Of a stretch of DNA of 41,413 nt, positions 1 through 8,231 are shown piece after piece. The DNA comes from Methanoregulaceae archaeon UBA467. GTDB taxonomy: Archaea; Halobacteriota; Methanomicrobia; Methanomicrobiales; Methanospirillaceae. The notes beneath the pieces were generated by a model. It was not told the DNA's origin. It searched no databases and saw only the letters and a list, made by a program, of their open reading frames with translations. Made by a program: the position numbers and the translations under genes. The DNA lies in the NCBI GenBank assembly GCA_002503825.1, contig DASP01000010.1:1-41413 (forward strand), written 5' to 3'. The number at the start of each line of letters is the position of its first letter. The stretch's first letter is position 1.

Positions 1-1176
1 CAGACGTTTTCAGATACCGGAAACGCTCCGGCTGTAACCGGGTTCACAGGGAATTCCAAACTGGTATCGTTCCCGATCGCCCAGGATAATGCTGCGGTAC
101 CAGGAGATATTGCCCCAGGGAACCGGTCCCCGGGAGATATGAATGGCGGGGGCGGCATGGGCAGGACCCTCTCGCTCAGCCTTGACGATGCGGGTGACAA
201 CTGGCCACTGATCCGGTACCTGGCCGACGACCCGGTGTATTATGCAAAATACCAGGGCTACCTGGAGATGGTCGCAACGACGTCGTTTGAGCCGGTCGCG
301 ATGGAAGAGACCTACCGGTACTATCATTCCCTGATAGCGCCGTACGTGACCGGGCCTGATGGTGAACAGGCAGGATATACGCACCTGAATAACCCGGAAG
401 ACTTTGATGTCTCCCTGACGGATCTGATCAGCCATGCATATGATCGCTATGATGCGGTAATGGAGTTTCTCTCCCCCGCCCTCACTCCGGCACCGGTTCC
501 GACAACAATACCCACCGCGACTCCGACAGCAACTCCGACTCACACCCCCTCTGCTGCACCTGCACAGAGCATGATTACATCCCGGAATACAGCGACCCCG
601 GTAGTGAGCATAATCACCCCGGCCAGGTCCGGTGTTGCGACTCCCGGAAAGGCGCTTGATATCGCGTGGTCAGCGACAGGTACCGGGGATATTACCGGTG
701 TGACCCTCGAATATTCCGCAAACGGCCGGACCTGGACGGTGATTACGGAAGGTCTTCCTGCCGAAGGGGTTTATTCATGGACGGTGCCGGGGCTTTCCGG
801 CTCCCTGCTGATGGTGAAGGTCACCGCGACAGATGCTGCCGGCAATACGGGATCGGCAAGCCGGGTCTGCCTGGTCTCCTCGCAGGCCTCCGGTTCATCG
901 TCATTGTCAGATGCATCCACAGGGCAGAACACGTCGGCGGTGTCTTTGAAGGAAGGACTCCTCAATACACACAGGATTTCACAACCGTCCTCCCTGCAGG
1001 ATTCCCGGGCGACTGCACTACCGGCCGCACAGGAAGGGGAGCGCATCTCCCAGGGGTCATCCAGGGCAGACCTTATCAACACATTCAGTGTTTCGCAACC
1101 GGTTGCAATGCAGGACTTCAGGGCAGCAGCACTATCGTCCGCACAGGCAAGGAATGCGGACGTTTTTTCTGAGTGA
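1..1176 (+). CDS. CotH kinase-like protein, C-terminal part (5' end outside window)
   Basis: The reading frame is open from base 1, so the gene starts upstream; the first in-window ATG (139) is internal. Visible residues with a GGGGMG stretch, then NWPLIRYL and YAKYQGYLEMV, fit the C-terminal part of the CotH kinase family (secreted or surface protein kinases first known from spore coats). A Thr/Pro-rich linker (TPTATPTHTP) follows, then a beta-sandwich (Ig-like) domain of about 75 residues, and a Ser/Gln-rich tail with an internal duplication. Next come a VTC-domain gene (12 bp later) and a DUF4956 gene, a trio that recurs in bacteria and archaea. I infer a surface or exported role; the substrate is unknown. 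The family call rests on the C-terminal part only. Confidence 0.7.
   Translation, partial: QTFSDTGNAPAVTGFTGNSKLVSFPIAQDNAAVPGDIAPGNRSPGDMNGGGGMGRTLSLSLDDAGDNWPLIRYLADDPVYYAKYQGYLEMVATTSFEPVAMEETYRYYHSLIAPYVTGPDGEQAGYTHLNNPEDFDVSLTDLISHAYDRYDAVMEFLSPALTPAPVPTTIPTATPTATPTHTPSAAPAQSMITSRNTATPVVSIITPARSGVATPGKALDIAWSATGTGDITGVTLEYSANGRTWTVITEGLPAEGVYSWTVPGLSGSLLMVKVTATDAAGNTGSASRVCLVSSQASGSSSLSDASTGQNTSAVSLKEGLLNTHRISQPSSLQDSRATALPAAQEGERISQGSSRADLINTFSVSQPVAMQDFRAAALSSAQARNADVFSE
958..1146 (+). repeat. Duplicated 25-residue unit at the CotH-like C-terminus
   Basis: Two in-frame copies, 958-1032 and 1072-1146, 38 codons apart. Both follow the pattern L-[LI]-N-T-x3-S-Q-P-x3-Q-D-x-R-A-x-A-L-x2-A-Q. 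The DNA copies have diverged, so this is an old protein-level duplication rather than a recent slippage event. Confidence 0.7.
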
Positions 1177-1188
1177 GACCTGAACCGC

Positions 1189-2022
1189 ATGGAAACCTGT
1201 ATGCACACAAGGTTCACGGACCGTGAACCGGATGACCGATGTTCACCGGCAGCAGAACTGCAGGCCCTCGTCGGGGATATTGATGGCATCTCGCTCTCCG
1301 AGCTCGACGGGTTAAATGCCCTGCTGATGACCCGCGTGGAGCGCAAACACCTGATGACAACCGGGCAGTGCAGGGAACTGATCACGGGAATTTCTGACTC
1401 GTACAGGGTGCTCGAAGTTCAGAATATAAAAACAGGCAGATATGAGACCATGTACTACGACAATAACTCGTTTATAAACTATATCCAGCACCATAACGGG
1501 AAAGGCAACCGCTACAAACTAAGATACCGTCATTACGAATCATCAGGAGATACCTTCCTTGAAGTCAAGAAGAAGAGCAACAGAGGCGCCACTGAAAAGA
1601 CCCGGATAAAGACCTGCCGGCCGTCATCAGGGTTTGCGCCCGAAGAGGAGGACTTTCTCAGATCGGCGTTTCCTTACGACTTCCGGGGATTCCACCCGGT
1701 CCTGACGACGATGTACGACCGGTTCACCCTTGTCTCAAAAGAATCCCCCGAGAGGATCACATTTGATACAGGTGTTTCGTTCAGGAACAGTCAGAGGGCT
1801 GTCTCGTATCCGGGACTGGTTATCGGCGAGATCAAATACGAGAAGGGAGCGAGGGGTTCCCCGGCACTTCATGCGCTCCGTGCCATGGGCATCAGAACGC
1901 GGGGTTTCTCAAAATACTGTACCGGTGTCGCGCTTCTCTATGATCAGGTAAAGCATAACCGGTTCAGGGAGAACCTCCTCTTCCTTTCCAGGCACTCTCC
2001 GGGAGGCGGGGTCCCGTGCTGA
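1189..2022 (+). CDS. VTC domain (polyphosphate polymerase-like) protein
   Basis: 277 residues with the triphosphate-tunnel pattern of the VTC domain: an early VERKHLM segment, basic/aromatic strands KLRYRHY and LEVKKKS, then a TMYDRF strand and a late EIKYEKG strand that supplies acidic metal ligands. In yeast Vtc4 this fold makes polyphosphate from ATP; prokaryotic members are usually annotated polyphosphate polymerase domain proteins. No SPX domain or membrane segment is present. The gene overlaps the DUF4956 gene by 7 bp, so they are probably translated together; that membrane protein may provide the membrane partner. Activity as a polymerase is inferred. Confidence 0.8.
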   Translation: METCMHTRFTDREPDDRCSPAAELQALVGDIDGISLSELDGLNALLMTRVERKHLMTTGQCRELITGISDSYRVLEVQNIKTGRYETMYYDNNSFINYIQHHNGKGNRYKLRYRHYESSGDTFLEVKKKSNRGATEKTRIKTCRPSSGFAPEEEDFLRSAFPYDFRGFHPVLTTMYDRFTLVSKESPERITFDTGVSFRNSQRAVSYPGLVIGEIKYEKGARGSPALHALRAMGIRTRGFSKYCTGVALLYDQVKHNRFRENLLFLSRHSPGGGVPC

Positions 2023-2636
2023 CCGATTCGCTCTGGTTCTTCACCGCGGGATTCATTCTCAACCTCCTGTCCGCGTTCATCATAGTGCGATTCGTGTACT
2101 ACCCGCGGGGACGGTGCAATAATTTTGTCTTCACATACCTTGCGTTCAACACGGTCATTTACTTCATCATGGGGCTGTTCACCAGCATAGAATTGTCCAT
2201 CGGGACCGGGTTCGGCCTGTTTGCGCTCTTCTCGATCCTCCGGTACCGGACAGAGACCGTCCCCATACGCGAGATGACCTACCTCTTTGTAATGGCCGCA
2301 CTGCCTATCCTGAACTCGGTTCTCTGGGGATTAGGCCAGTACGACCGGTTGCTGATCATCAATGTACTTATCATCCTGACCATCTGGTTCCTTGACCGGG
2401 CATGGGGATTCAACCGGGAACAGTTCCAGATGAACGTAAAATACGAGAAGATCGAACTGATCACGCGGGAGAAGAGGGAGGAGATGCTGAAAGATCTCAG
2501 CGAGAGGACCGGGCTTGTCGTGCATGATTTTGAGATCCTGAAGATTAACTTCCTGCGCGACGTGGCAGAGATTAAAATCACCTATTCAAATCCCACCTGC
2601 GAAGTCCCTGGTTCAAGCGCACATCCGGACCTCTGA
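2016..2636 (+). CDS. DUF4956 membrane protein
   Basis: 206 residues beginning with a GTG that lies 5 nt after a GGGAGGCGGGG ribosome-binding stretch. Four to five hydrophobic helices fill roughly residues 8-130, including a GTGFGLFALFSILRYRT segment typical of DUF4956. A soluble C-terminal domain with charged helix and a DFEILKINF strand follows. DUF4956 proteins are regularly encoded beside VTC-domain and CotH genes, as here. No biochemical function is known; a membrane platform for the polyphosphate enzyme is a reasonable inference. Confidence 0.8.
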   Translation: MLTDSLWFFTAGFILNLLSAFIIVRFVYYPRGRCNNFVFTYLAFNTVIYFIMGLFTSIELSIGTGFGLFALFSILRYRTETVPIREMTYLFVMAALPILNSVLWGLGQYDRLLIINVLIILTIWFLDRAWGFNREQFQMNVKYEKIELITREKREEMLKDLSERTGLVVHDFEILKINFLRDVAEIKITYSNPTCEVPGSSAHPDL

Positions 2637-3072
2637 TCTTCATCTTTTTCTGATGCCTGCAATCTCCTGATTTCAGGTATGATTTCAGGGAAATATCCTG
2701 GATACTTTATATCCGGAGGCAATTCCGGGTCCCTGCTGAGTCTTTGAAGCCGTATAGAATTATTGGGAAAGGAGCATTTCCATGCAGCACACTGCATTTA
2801 CCCCGTGACCCTCTGGTCCCGGATATAGACATAAATACCCGTCTACGCGACCGGCCCTTTCCCGGCGACCAGGTACGGGAGCATCCACGTATGACTTTGC
2901 AGAAACGTACCATGTCCCTTCCTGCAGGGAGGGACTTGCGTTGAAAAAGCGGTATAATTTGCTTATGCCTGATGTGCAGGCCTGGTAATTATGGAAAATA
3001 TTCCGGATGAACGTGGTCATGCCCGGAGAGAGAGCAGGTACACTCCGGGAGTTAAAATGATGAAAAACATAA
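2637..3072. other. Gap between DUF4956 gene and tRNA, no supported gene
   Basis: About 435 bases. A pyrimidine-rich CTTCATCTTTTTCTG just after the DUF4956 stop could end transcription. Short ORFs exist on both strands (for example 2760-3020 minus) but show no recognisable motif and no good ribosome-binding site. A TTTATATCC at about 2706 is TATA-like. I see no RNA fold or repeat I would defend. Confidence 0.5.
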
Positions 3073-3157
3073 TGCGAGGGATGGGATTTGAACCCAAGAA
3101 CTCCTACGAGACAAGGCCCTCAACCTTGCGCCTTTGACCTGGCTCGGCAACCCTCGC
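3073..3157 (-). tRNA. tRNA-Leu (anticodon GAG)
   Basis: Read on the minus strand the 7-bp acceptor stem GCGAGGG / CCCTCGC closes an 84-nt body followed by discriminator A (position 3073); CCA is not encoded. The anticodon arm CAAGG-TTGAGGG-CCTTG gives anticodon GAG for CUC codons. A long variable arm (CTC GTAG GAG) makes it class II, as expected for Leu, and the T-arm holds TTCAAAT. The D-arm contains GCCGAGCCAGGTCAAAGGC. A TTATTTTA element around 3187-3195 (minus) is a plausible TATA box. Confidence 0.93.
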
Positions 3158-3327
3158 ACGGGCCTATATAGAAAGGACGTCTATCTAAAATAATCTATCC
3201 ATATGATTTTCGCTGCTGCGATACCCTGGCAGGTAACAGGAGCTGGATCCGCACTGTCCTTCATTGTGCATTGCTGCAATACGACCGGCACGAATGTATA
3301 TGTGGGTTCATTGTAAATACTCTCATC

Positions 3328-3828
3328 ATGTGGTCGGAGATCGTGGACGAGTTTGCCGATTCGCCGTCTCAGGGCCGGGTTGTAAAGTTTTTACTTGAAA
3401 ACGGCTTTGGGGTCAGCGCTGAAGGCCGGATTGTCTGCAACGGGATCGAGATACCTGCCACGCAGATTGCCAAGGCTATCGGAACTGACAGGCGGGTCGT
3501 CGACGCGACTGCCCAGCACCTGCTCCGCGTTGACCTGCTGCGCGACATCTTCACGAATATGCGTGCCACGCCGGATTTAAGCCGCCTTGCGGACCCGCTC
3601 GGGCTTTCCGTCATCACGGTCATTCCAAAAGATGCCGGAGAGAAAGGAATTGTCGGCGCGGCCATGAGGGTCCTCTCTTTGCATGACCTGAGCATACGCC
3701 AGATCTTCGTGACCGACCCGTACCTCGCCCTTGAACCCAAGCTGGTCATCATTACCGATGAGAAATACCCGCCCGAGGTTATCGAACAGATCAGGGCTCT
3801 TCCCCAGGTAAAATCGGTCATTATCTAG
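3328..3828 (+). CDS. HTH-ACT domain regulator of amino acid metabolism (COG2150-like)
   Basis: I chose the ATG at 3328 (MWSEIVDEF), 166 residues; an earlier in-frame start at 3271 would add an unrelated, Cys-rich stretch. Residues about 1-80 form a DNA-binding-like helical domain (ATQIAKAIGTDRRVVDAT reads as a helix-turn-helix), and residues about 90-166 form an ACT domain with the GLSVITVIP first strand and a second strand around RQIFVTD. ACT domains bind amino acids, so this is likely a ligand-sensing transcription regulator. It is transcribed alone, convergent with the minus-strand TFE operon. Confidence 0.75.
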   Translation: MWSEIVDEFADSPSQGRVVKFLLENGFGVSAEGRIVCNGIEIPATQIAKAIGTDRRVVDATAQHLLRVDLLRDIFTNMRATPDLSRLADPLGLSVITVIPKDAGEKGIVGAAMRVLSLHDLSIRQIFVTDPYLALEPKLVIITDEKYPPEVIEQIRALPQVKSVII

Positions 3829-3845
3829 TTATTTCTGACTAAAAA

Positions 3846-4340
3846 TCAGCACCACTGTTCCATTTCGAGCCAGAGATGCCAGATACGCCGTCGTATCTTC
3901 TTCGGGAGGGCATACGAACGGCTGAGCCGTTCCCAGACAGAAATAATATGCTGCCCCCTGACAAGGTTATCTGCGTTTGCAACGATTTTTTCCTCGATCG
4001 ATTGCGGCATGCAGTCGACTGGCAGGAGTCCGAGAAGGGTGCATTCATCTGCGGTCAGGCCGGCGCCGGTGTGACATTCAACGATGCGTGCGATATCTTC
4101 GGGAAGCCCGAGTCTTCTGCAATAGTCTGCACCCCGCTGTGCGTGGTGAAGGCTGTGGGTCATTCCCCTCCCGATATCGTGAAGGGCCGCACCGGCTTCC
4201 ACCTTTGTTTTATCGGCAACAACGATTTTTTCTGCATACCGGCCGGAGAGATCCCGTACACGGTTGCAGTGCGCAATTACAGACCTGCCGCACCCGGCTT
4301 CAAAAAGAATGGCGTTATAATCCATCTGGCGGTCAGGCAT
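3846..4340 (-). CDS. HD-domain protein (TIGR00295-like)
   Basis: 164 residues with a classical HD phosphohydrolase pattern: the HCNRVRDLS helix, the ALHDIGRG motif carrying the HD pair, then HHAQRG and ECHTGAG histidines and a NADNLV aspartate. These are metal ligands of the HD superfamily, which hydrolyses phosphomonoesters or phosphodiesters; the true substrate of the archaeal family is not known to me. Its start overlaps the end of tfe by 8 bp, and it is the last gene of the minus-strand operon. An alternative ATG five codons later (4325) is possible. Confidence 0.75.
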   Translation of the reverse strand: MPDRQMDYNAILFEAGCGRSVIAHCNRVRDLSGRYAEKIVVADKTKVEAGAALHDIGRGMTHSLHHAQRGADYCRRLGLPEDIARIVECHTGAGLTADECTLLGLLPVDCMPQSIEEKIVANADNLVRGQHIISVWERLSRSYALPKKIRRRIWHLWLEMEQWC

Positions 4341-4845
4341 GCCCTAAAGACTCTTTCATGGCCGTTATCCGCTTTTTAAGTGCCCTTAAGAGCATTTCAT
4401 TATCAAAGTGTTCAAGGCCCTTGTCACATGACGGGCATTGAAAATTGCCATCCATGGCGTGGTTGAAGGTGAAAAGGATCTGGCAGTCTTTACAGATATA
4501 GAAGTCATTTTCCTCTTCGTATTTTTCACGCGCTTCCAGCTTTTCAAGAATAACCTCCATATCCTCCATGATCACGTCAAAGATCTGGTCGGTCCGGAGA
4601 TGCCAGAGATAGGTCAGCCACCCGGTCTCGTTATTCTTGATCCTCCGGTATTCTGCAAGCCTCTTCTCATAGAGCGTATACAGGGTGTGACGGACTGAGT
4701 TGAGGTTGATTGCCGTCTGTGAAGCAAGATCTTCATCACTGAATTCGCCTTCCTCAGGGAATTTTTCAAGGAGGTTAATACCTTCCTGTCCAATCAGCCG
4801 GAACAGGTATGCACGTATTGCCGGGTTTTCCAGTAGCTCTTCCAT
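4333..4845 (-). CDS. tfe: Transcription factor E, alpha subunit (TFE)
   Basis: 170 residues, the usual length. The N-terminal winged helix (about residues 1-90, with INLNSVRHTLYTLYEKRL as recognition region) is followed by a charged helix and a zinc ribbon with CKDC and CPSC pairs about 24 residues apart. TFE is the archaeal homologue of TFIIE-alpha; it assists RNA polymerase in opening promoter DNA. It lies 7 nt after the ATP-grasp gene and overlaps the HD gene, within an operon that also contains trm56, so an information-processing gene cluster is implied. Confidence 0.93.
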   Translation of the reverse strand: MEELLENPAIRAYLFRLIGQEGINLLEKFPEEGEFSDEDLASQTAINLNSVRHTLYTLYEKRLAEYRRIKNNETGWLTYLWHLRTDQIFDVIMEDMEVILEKLEAREKYEEENDFYICKDCQILFTFNHAMDGNFQCPSCDKGLEHFDNEMLLRALKKRITAMKESLGHA

Positions 4846-4852
4846 AGGGACT

Positions 4853-5926
4853 TCACTTCATATATTGTCGCACGGTTACAATATGGTTATCCAGCATGGA
4901 CAGTGCCTCGTCCCTGCTCTTACCATGGCCATACACACTCACGACGGCGTGGCCTTCCCCGAATTCCGTTCCAGGCCACGGAATATCAGTAACTGCAGGT
5001 GCAAGGCGGGACATGTCGCCGGTGACCGTCAGGTCGCGCCCGGCAAACAGGATCGTCCGGACGGCATACTGTTGAGGGGACGGCCGCCTTTCCGGCAGTA
5101 GCCCGTCACAGGCACGTATGTGGGCCTCAAAAAGGTTGATGCCGGTTGCCATCTCGACCGTGTCGAGGGTTGCCTGGAAACGGGGGTTCACCTCGATAGC
5201 CCACACCTCGTCCCCTGCCACGAAATCGATGCCGATACATCCCACGCATCCGCTTGCAGCAGCAATTTTTTCCGCGTATGAAACCATCTCTTCGGATCTG
5301 ACCGAAACAAACGGGGTGACCGACCCGGAAAAACCATAGGGAGCAGTGTGCTCCCCGCGGAGCATCTGTTCGTTTGTCGAGATCGCGACCGCCTGTTCCC
5401 CGGTTGCGAGGCAGCACACCGATGCAGGGATCCCGGCGACCACTTCCTGCGCGATAAAGGGGGGGTTTTCAAATTCGTTCTCCCAGTTTATTTTTTCCTG
5501 ATCGTTACGGACAATCCGGTTCCGCCATCCGCCCGATCCTTTTCGTGGCTTGATCATCACCGGGTACAGGCCGTCCCCTGCAATACGGGGGGTGGGAATT
5601 CCAAGTTCTTCAAAAAATTCCTGGATTTTCTGCTTGTCGAGGAACCGTTCGATTCTGTCCGGCGGTGTTCCCTTCACCGGCACTGTCGAGTGCATGGACT
5701 CCGCACCGGAGGTAAAGACAACCATATCGATATGATGACGGCCGATCATCTCTGCAACTGCACAGGGAAGATCTTCCAGGTCTTCGAATTTTATCGCGTC
5801 GCGCGTATACCAGGAGAGGTCCCTGTCGCAGAAGTGGTCGACAGAATACACGTCATATCCTGCTTTCCATGCCGAGCATGCCACATGGCGGGTTGCGAAT
5901 CCTGCAACAAGGACGCTTTTTTTCAT
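4853..5926 (-). CDS. ATP-grasp superfamily carboligase-like protein (COG2232-like)
   Basis: 357 residues. A Rossmann-like N-terminus (SVLVAGFATRHVA) is followed by the ATP-grasp fold: MIKPRKGSGGWRN is the ATP-binding lysine/glycine loop, FIAQEVVAG the purine-contacting strand, and AIEVNPRFQAT the metal-binding Glu/Asn pair. Enzymes of this fold join a carboxylate to an amine or similar nucleophile at the cost of ATP. The substrate is not evident. The ATG overlaps the trm56 stop (ATGA), so translation is coupled. MfnD-type ligases in methanofuran synthesis also have this fold, but I do not see enough to assign that role. Confidence 0.75.
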   Translation of the reverse strand: MKKSVLVAGFATRHVACSAWKAGYDVYSVDHFCDRDLSWYTRDAIKFEDLEDLPCAVAEMIGRHHIDMVVFTSGAESMHSTVPVKGTPPDRIERFLDKQKIQEFFEELGIPTPRIAGDGLYPVMIKPRKGSGGWRNRIVRNDQEKINWENEFENPPFIAQEVVAGIPASVCCLATGEQAVAISTNEQMLRGEHTAPYGFSGSVTPFVSVRSEEMVSYAEKIAAASGCVGCIGIDFVAGDEVWAIEVNPRFQATLDTVEMATGINLFEAHIRACDGLLPERRPSPQQYAVRTILFAGRDLTVTGDMSRLAPAVTDIPWPGTEFGEGHAVVSVYGHGKSRDEALSMLDNHIVTVRQYMK

Positions 5927-6447
5927 AATTCTTCGGTATGTTTGCCTGACCTGCTTGGAATTATCCTGATCTTCCCACCCGGGAATTCGTTATGCAGTTC
6001 CTTTCCTTCAAAGAGATGGTCGAGAAAGAGTGCAAGACTTGATATCTCGGAATGCGGCTGGCCGCTCACGGCCACGTTAAAATCTGCCATGCCATATATC
6101 TCGCCCGGGACTTTTTCTGCACCGACGATGACAAGGATCTTTTCAGAGGTCCTTATTTCACCAATCACATCCGGGAGGTTCTGGCCGTACATCGTCAGGT
6201 GGGCGACAATTCCACCCGATTCCTTCCAGTCGGTGATGCAGCGTTTCCACCTGATATCGTCGTTCGCAAAGAAGTCCCCTCCCCAGCGGTCCACGACATC
6301 GCGGATACTCTGCACAACCCCTTTATCCCTGCCGACGAGGTACATGCCTGATGCCCCGAGCGCCCGGGCCGTAAGGCCCACATGGGTGGTCACCCGCTGG
6401 TCCCGCTCAGGCCGGTGACCTATCCGCAGCACCACTACTTCGGTCAA
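5923..6447 (-). CDS. trm56: tRNA (cytidine(56)-2'-O)-methyltransferase
   Basis: I place the start at TTG 6447 (MTEVVVLRIGHRPERDQR), giving 174 residues, typical for archaeal Trm56. A GGAGTGA ribosome-binding site lies 5 nt upstream. Longer versions of the frame run across the upstream gene. The conserved RIGHRPERDQR opening, THVGLTARALGA, and the later IVGAEKVPGEIY and NVAVSGQPHSEI segments mark a SPOUT methyltransferase with a C-terminal trefoil knot that binds S-adenosylmethionine. It methylates the ribose of C56 in the tRNA T-loop. It follows the small protein gene by 4 nt and overlaps the ATP-grasp gene. Confidence 0.9.
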   Translation of the reverse strand: MTEVVVLRIGHRPERDQRVTTHVGLTARALGASGMYLVGRDKGVVQSIRDVVDRWGGDFFANDDIRWKRCITDWKESGGIVAHLTMYGQNLPDVIGEIRTSEKILVIVGAEKVPGEIYGMADFNVAVSGQPHSEISSLALFLDHLFEGKELHNEFPGGKIRIIPSRSGKHTEEL

Positions 6448-6451
6448 TGGA

Positions 6452-6730
6452 TCACTCCTTTCCCTTCCTGACTCTGATAATCCCGTTTTCAAACACGACC
6501 TGGGAACATATGTCATATCGCGCCTGGCACCGGACAAGCATATCAGGGATGGCGAGAAGAGAATAGCTGCCATCCCTTTGTGATACGAGCAGTGCATTTT
6601 CCAGCCTTAAGAGTGATGCACGGACGATATCTTCGGCAAGTCCTGCCAGCCCTGCAAGAACGCCGGGCGTATATTCCTCCTGCTCCTGCATGAGGTGATA
6701 GACCAGCCAGTCGATGTCCTCATCTTTCAC
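6452..6730 (-). CDS. Small winged-helix-like hypothetical protein
   Basis: 92 residues, first gene of the trm56-tfe operon. The order of predicted elements (DWLVYHLMQE helix, TPGVLAGLAGLAEDIVRASLLRLENALLV read as helix-turn-helix followed by a wing SQRDGSYSLL) resembles a small winged helix. The C-terminal half is short and basic. I do not recognise a named family. Its stop lies 4 nt before the TTG of trm56 and its end carries that gene's ribosome-binding site, so the two are coupled; it may regulate the operon or assist tRNA modification, both speculative. Confidence 0.6.
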   Translation of the reverse strand: MKDEDIDWLVYHLMQEQEEYTPGVLAGLAGLAEDIVRASLLRLENALLVSQRDGSYSLLAIPDMLVRCQARYDICSQVVFENGIIRVRKGKE

Positions 6731-6828
6731 CTGTATTCATACCACAGGAGCAGGAATATACCTTTTCACCGGCACCGTACTGTGTTGCCGGGTCTGCCAG
6801 ACAAAGAAGTTTTTTAGTGCCGGGTACA

Positions 6829-7251
6829 ATGGAACTGGGTATGGAAAAAGAAGGTGAGGGGATCAGCTATTCCGATCTCGGCATCATAGCAGAACAAATA
6901 CTTGAAGAGGCCGAGGAAGACGAGGTGGTGCTCGTAAGGATTCTCGAAGCGCTTCCTCCCCGGGTACGGGCAGACCTGTTTTCTTCTGACTTTTTAAATG
7001 CGTACCAGGTTTTTTATTATTATTACCGGGAGGACCCCGGTGAACTGGAAAAGGACCGGCTTATTCTGCAACCGGCCTCTGCACTGAAGAGAGGCGTGCT
7101 GCTGACAGAGATTGACCTGCTGGAGATCGTATTCCGTATCGACGATGAAGGAGGAGTGATATCGGTCAGCGACGGGGAAAAGGGGCTGGTCAGCTTCCGG
7201 GGACGGGGTTCATACGAAAAAGCGGTCAGGTTTATCGGGGAAAACTTCTGA
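6829..7251 (+). CDS. Hypothetical acidic protein
   Basis: About 140 residues, strongly acidic at the N-terminus (EEAEEDEVVL), with a Tyr-rich YQVFYYYYRED stretch and a C-terminal beta-rich half (VISVSDGEKGLVSFRGRG). No signal peptide, membrane segment, cysteine pair or catalytic motif is visible, and I do not recognise the family. The start is uncertain: GTG 6817, ATG 6829 and ATG 6841 are all in frame, and none has a strong ribosome-binding site. A TATA-like GAATATACC lies near 6754. It is divergent from the trm56 operon and convergent with the UPF0280 gene. Confidence 0.6.
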   Translation: MELGMEKEGEGISYSDLGIIAEQILEEAEEDEVVLVRILEALPPRVRADLFSSDFLNAYQVFYYYYREDPGELEKDRLILQPASALKRGVLLTEIDLLEIVFRIDDEGGVISVSDGEKGLVSFRGRGSYEKAVRFIGENF

Positions 7252-7351
7252 AAAAATCCTTTCCTGATTTCTGACGCTCCCCCCTTCACGCCCGGGGCAC
7301 GATTCTTGTGTAAAGCCCTGCTTATTTTTCAAAAGACCAGTTATGAGCCGT

Positions 7352-8062
7352 TTACAGGTATCCGGAGGTAATCAGGCTTTCATCCACCTGTGCCGCCGTA
7401 ACCGGCGGGACATTCCCCCATGAAAAAGTCCTGCTCCCCATGATGGCGAACACTCCCTCCACCGACGCGGGGTCAACTTTTTCAAGGCACTTTGTATTTT
7501 CCGGGGAGATAACGTTGCAGAGCGATGTCGCCCATGCATCTGCAAGTGCAACGTCCGGTGAAAAAACGGTGACCGCGTCTGCAGTCCCGAACGACAATGA
7601 CGGCCCGACCGTTGCCGACGAGGTGCATATACCAAAGACATCCTTCTTTGGCGGGATCACGAAGGCGGACCGGTTACTGAGGGGAGACGTCCCGGCATAA
7701 ATGCCGACACGGACCGGGCGGTCGCTGACAAGCGCAATATCCCCGCCGTTATCGATGACCGCGAATTCCGCTCCCTCGTCTCTCATCGCTATTACGCCTG
7801 CCATTGCAAGCGTCCCTGCAACAGCCGCCATTGGCCCGACCCCGGCACGAACCCCTGCGGCAGACATACGGTCCACCGTCGTAATCCCGGTATCGACCAG
7901 GTATGGTTCGAGGGTGGAGACAAAGAACGGGTCTCCCGGGATATAATGTTCAAGTTCATGCCGGGCACGGACCAGCGCAGAGCGCGCTGTGTCGATGTAG
8001 CGCTGCTCATCCGCGAGAATTGTCGCTATTGTCTCCCTGAACTGGAAATGGTACCTGATCAC
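7352..8062 (-). CDS. UPF0280 family (ApbE-like) protein
   Basis: I choose GTG 8062 (MIRYHFQFRET), 236 residues, because family members begin at this strand and a GAGGG site lies 6 nt upstream; the frame can be read back to 8119. VGPMAAVAGTLA and VIDNGGDIAL, with the later SSATVGPSLSFGTADAVTV, are hallmark segments shared with ApbE-type FAD:protein FMN transferases. The IDNGGDIAL region corresponds to the flavin/Mg binding site of ApbE. The biological role of UPF0280 in methanogens is not established. The gene stands alone, convergent with the gene at 6829-7251. Confidence 0.8.
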   Translation of the reverse strand: MIRYHFQFRETIATILADEQRYIDTARSALVRARHELEHYIPGDPFFVSTLEPYLVDTGITTVDRMSAAGVRAGVGPMAAVAGTLAMAGVIAMRDEGAEFAVIDNGGDIALVSDRPVRVGIYAGTSPLSNRSAFVIPPKKDVFGICTSSATVGPSLSFGTADAVTVFSPDVALADAWATSLCNVISPENTKCLEKVDPASVEGVFAIMGSRTFSWGNVPPVTAAQVDESLITSGYL

Positions 8063-8199
8063 TCGAACCCTCGTGCTGCATGGCGGGTATGCGGGAATCT
8101 CAGGACCCGGTCCCGTCATGGGAATAGAATACAGGTTGTACCAGACGCATATTCACAGTTTCCCCGCGATCTCCGGAACACGCGAACAGATCCAGCATA

Positions 8200-8207
8200 T
8201 TTATAAG
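8200..8207 (+). promoter_or_regulatory. TATA box for the 2H-MPE fusion gene
   Basis: TTTATAAG centred at about 8203, 28 nt upstream of the ATG at 8232. Archaeal transcription usually starts about 25 nt after the TATA centre, so the transcript would start at or within a few bases of the ATG (leaderless), which supports this start codon. Confidence 0.55.
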
Positions 8208-8231
8208 AGAACGGAGTAAGCCTTCAGGGAG

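Noticed and set aside
2760..3020. 86-codon ORF on the minus strand
   Set aside because: No ribosome-binding site or motif, in a gap with no protein-like pattern.
3164..3171. CTATATAG next to the tRNA-Leu gene read as its TATA box
   Set aside because: It lies only about 10 bp from the 5' end of the mature tRNA; transcription would then start inside the tRNA. The element near 3187-3195 is better placed.
5923..6597. 224-residue version of Trm56
   Set aside because: It overlaps the small upstream gene and lacks a ribosome-binding site; TTG 6447 with GGAGTGA fits the family length.
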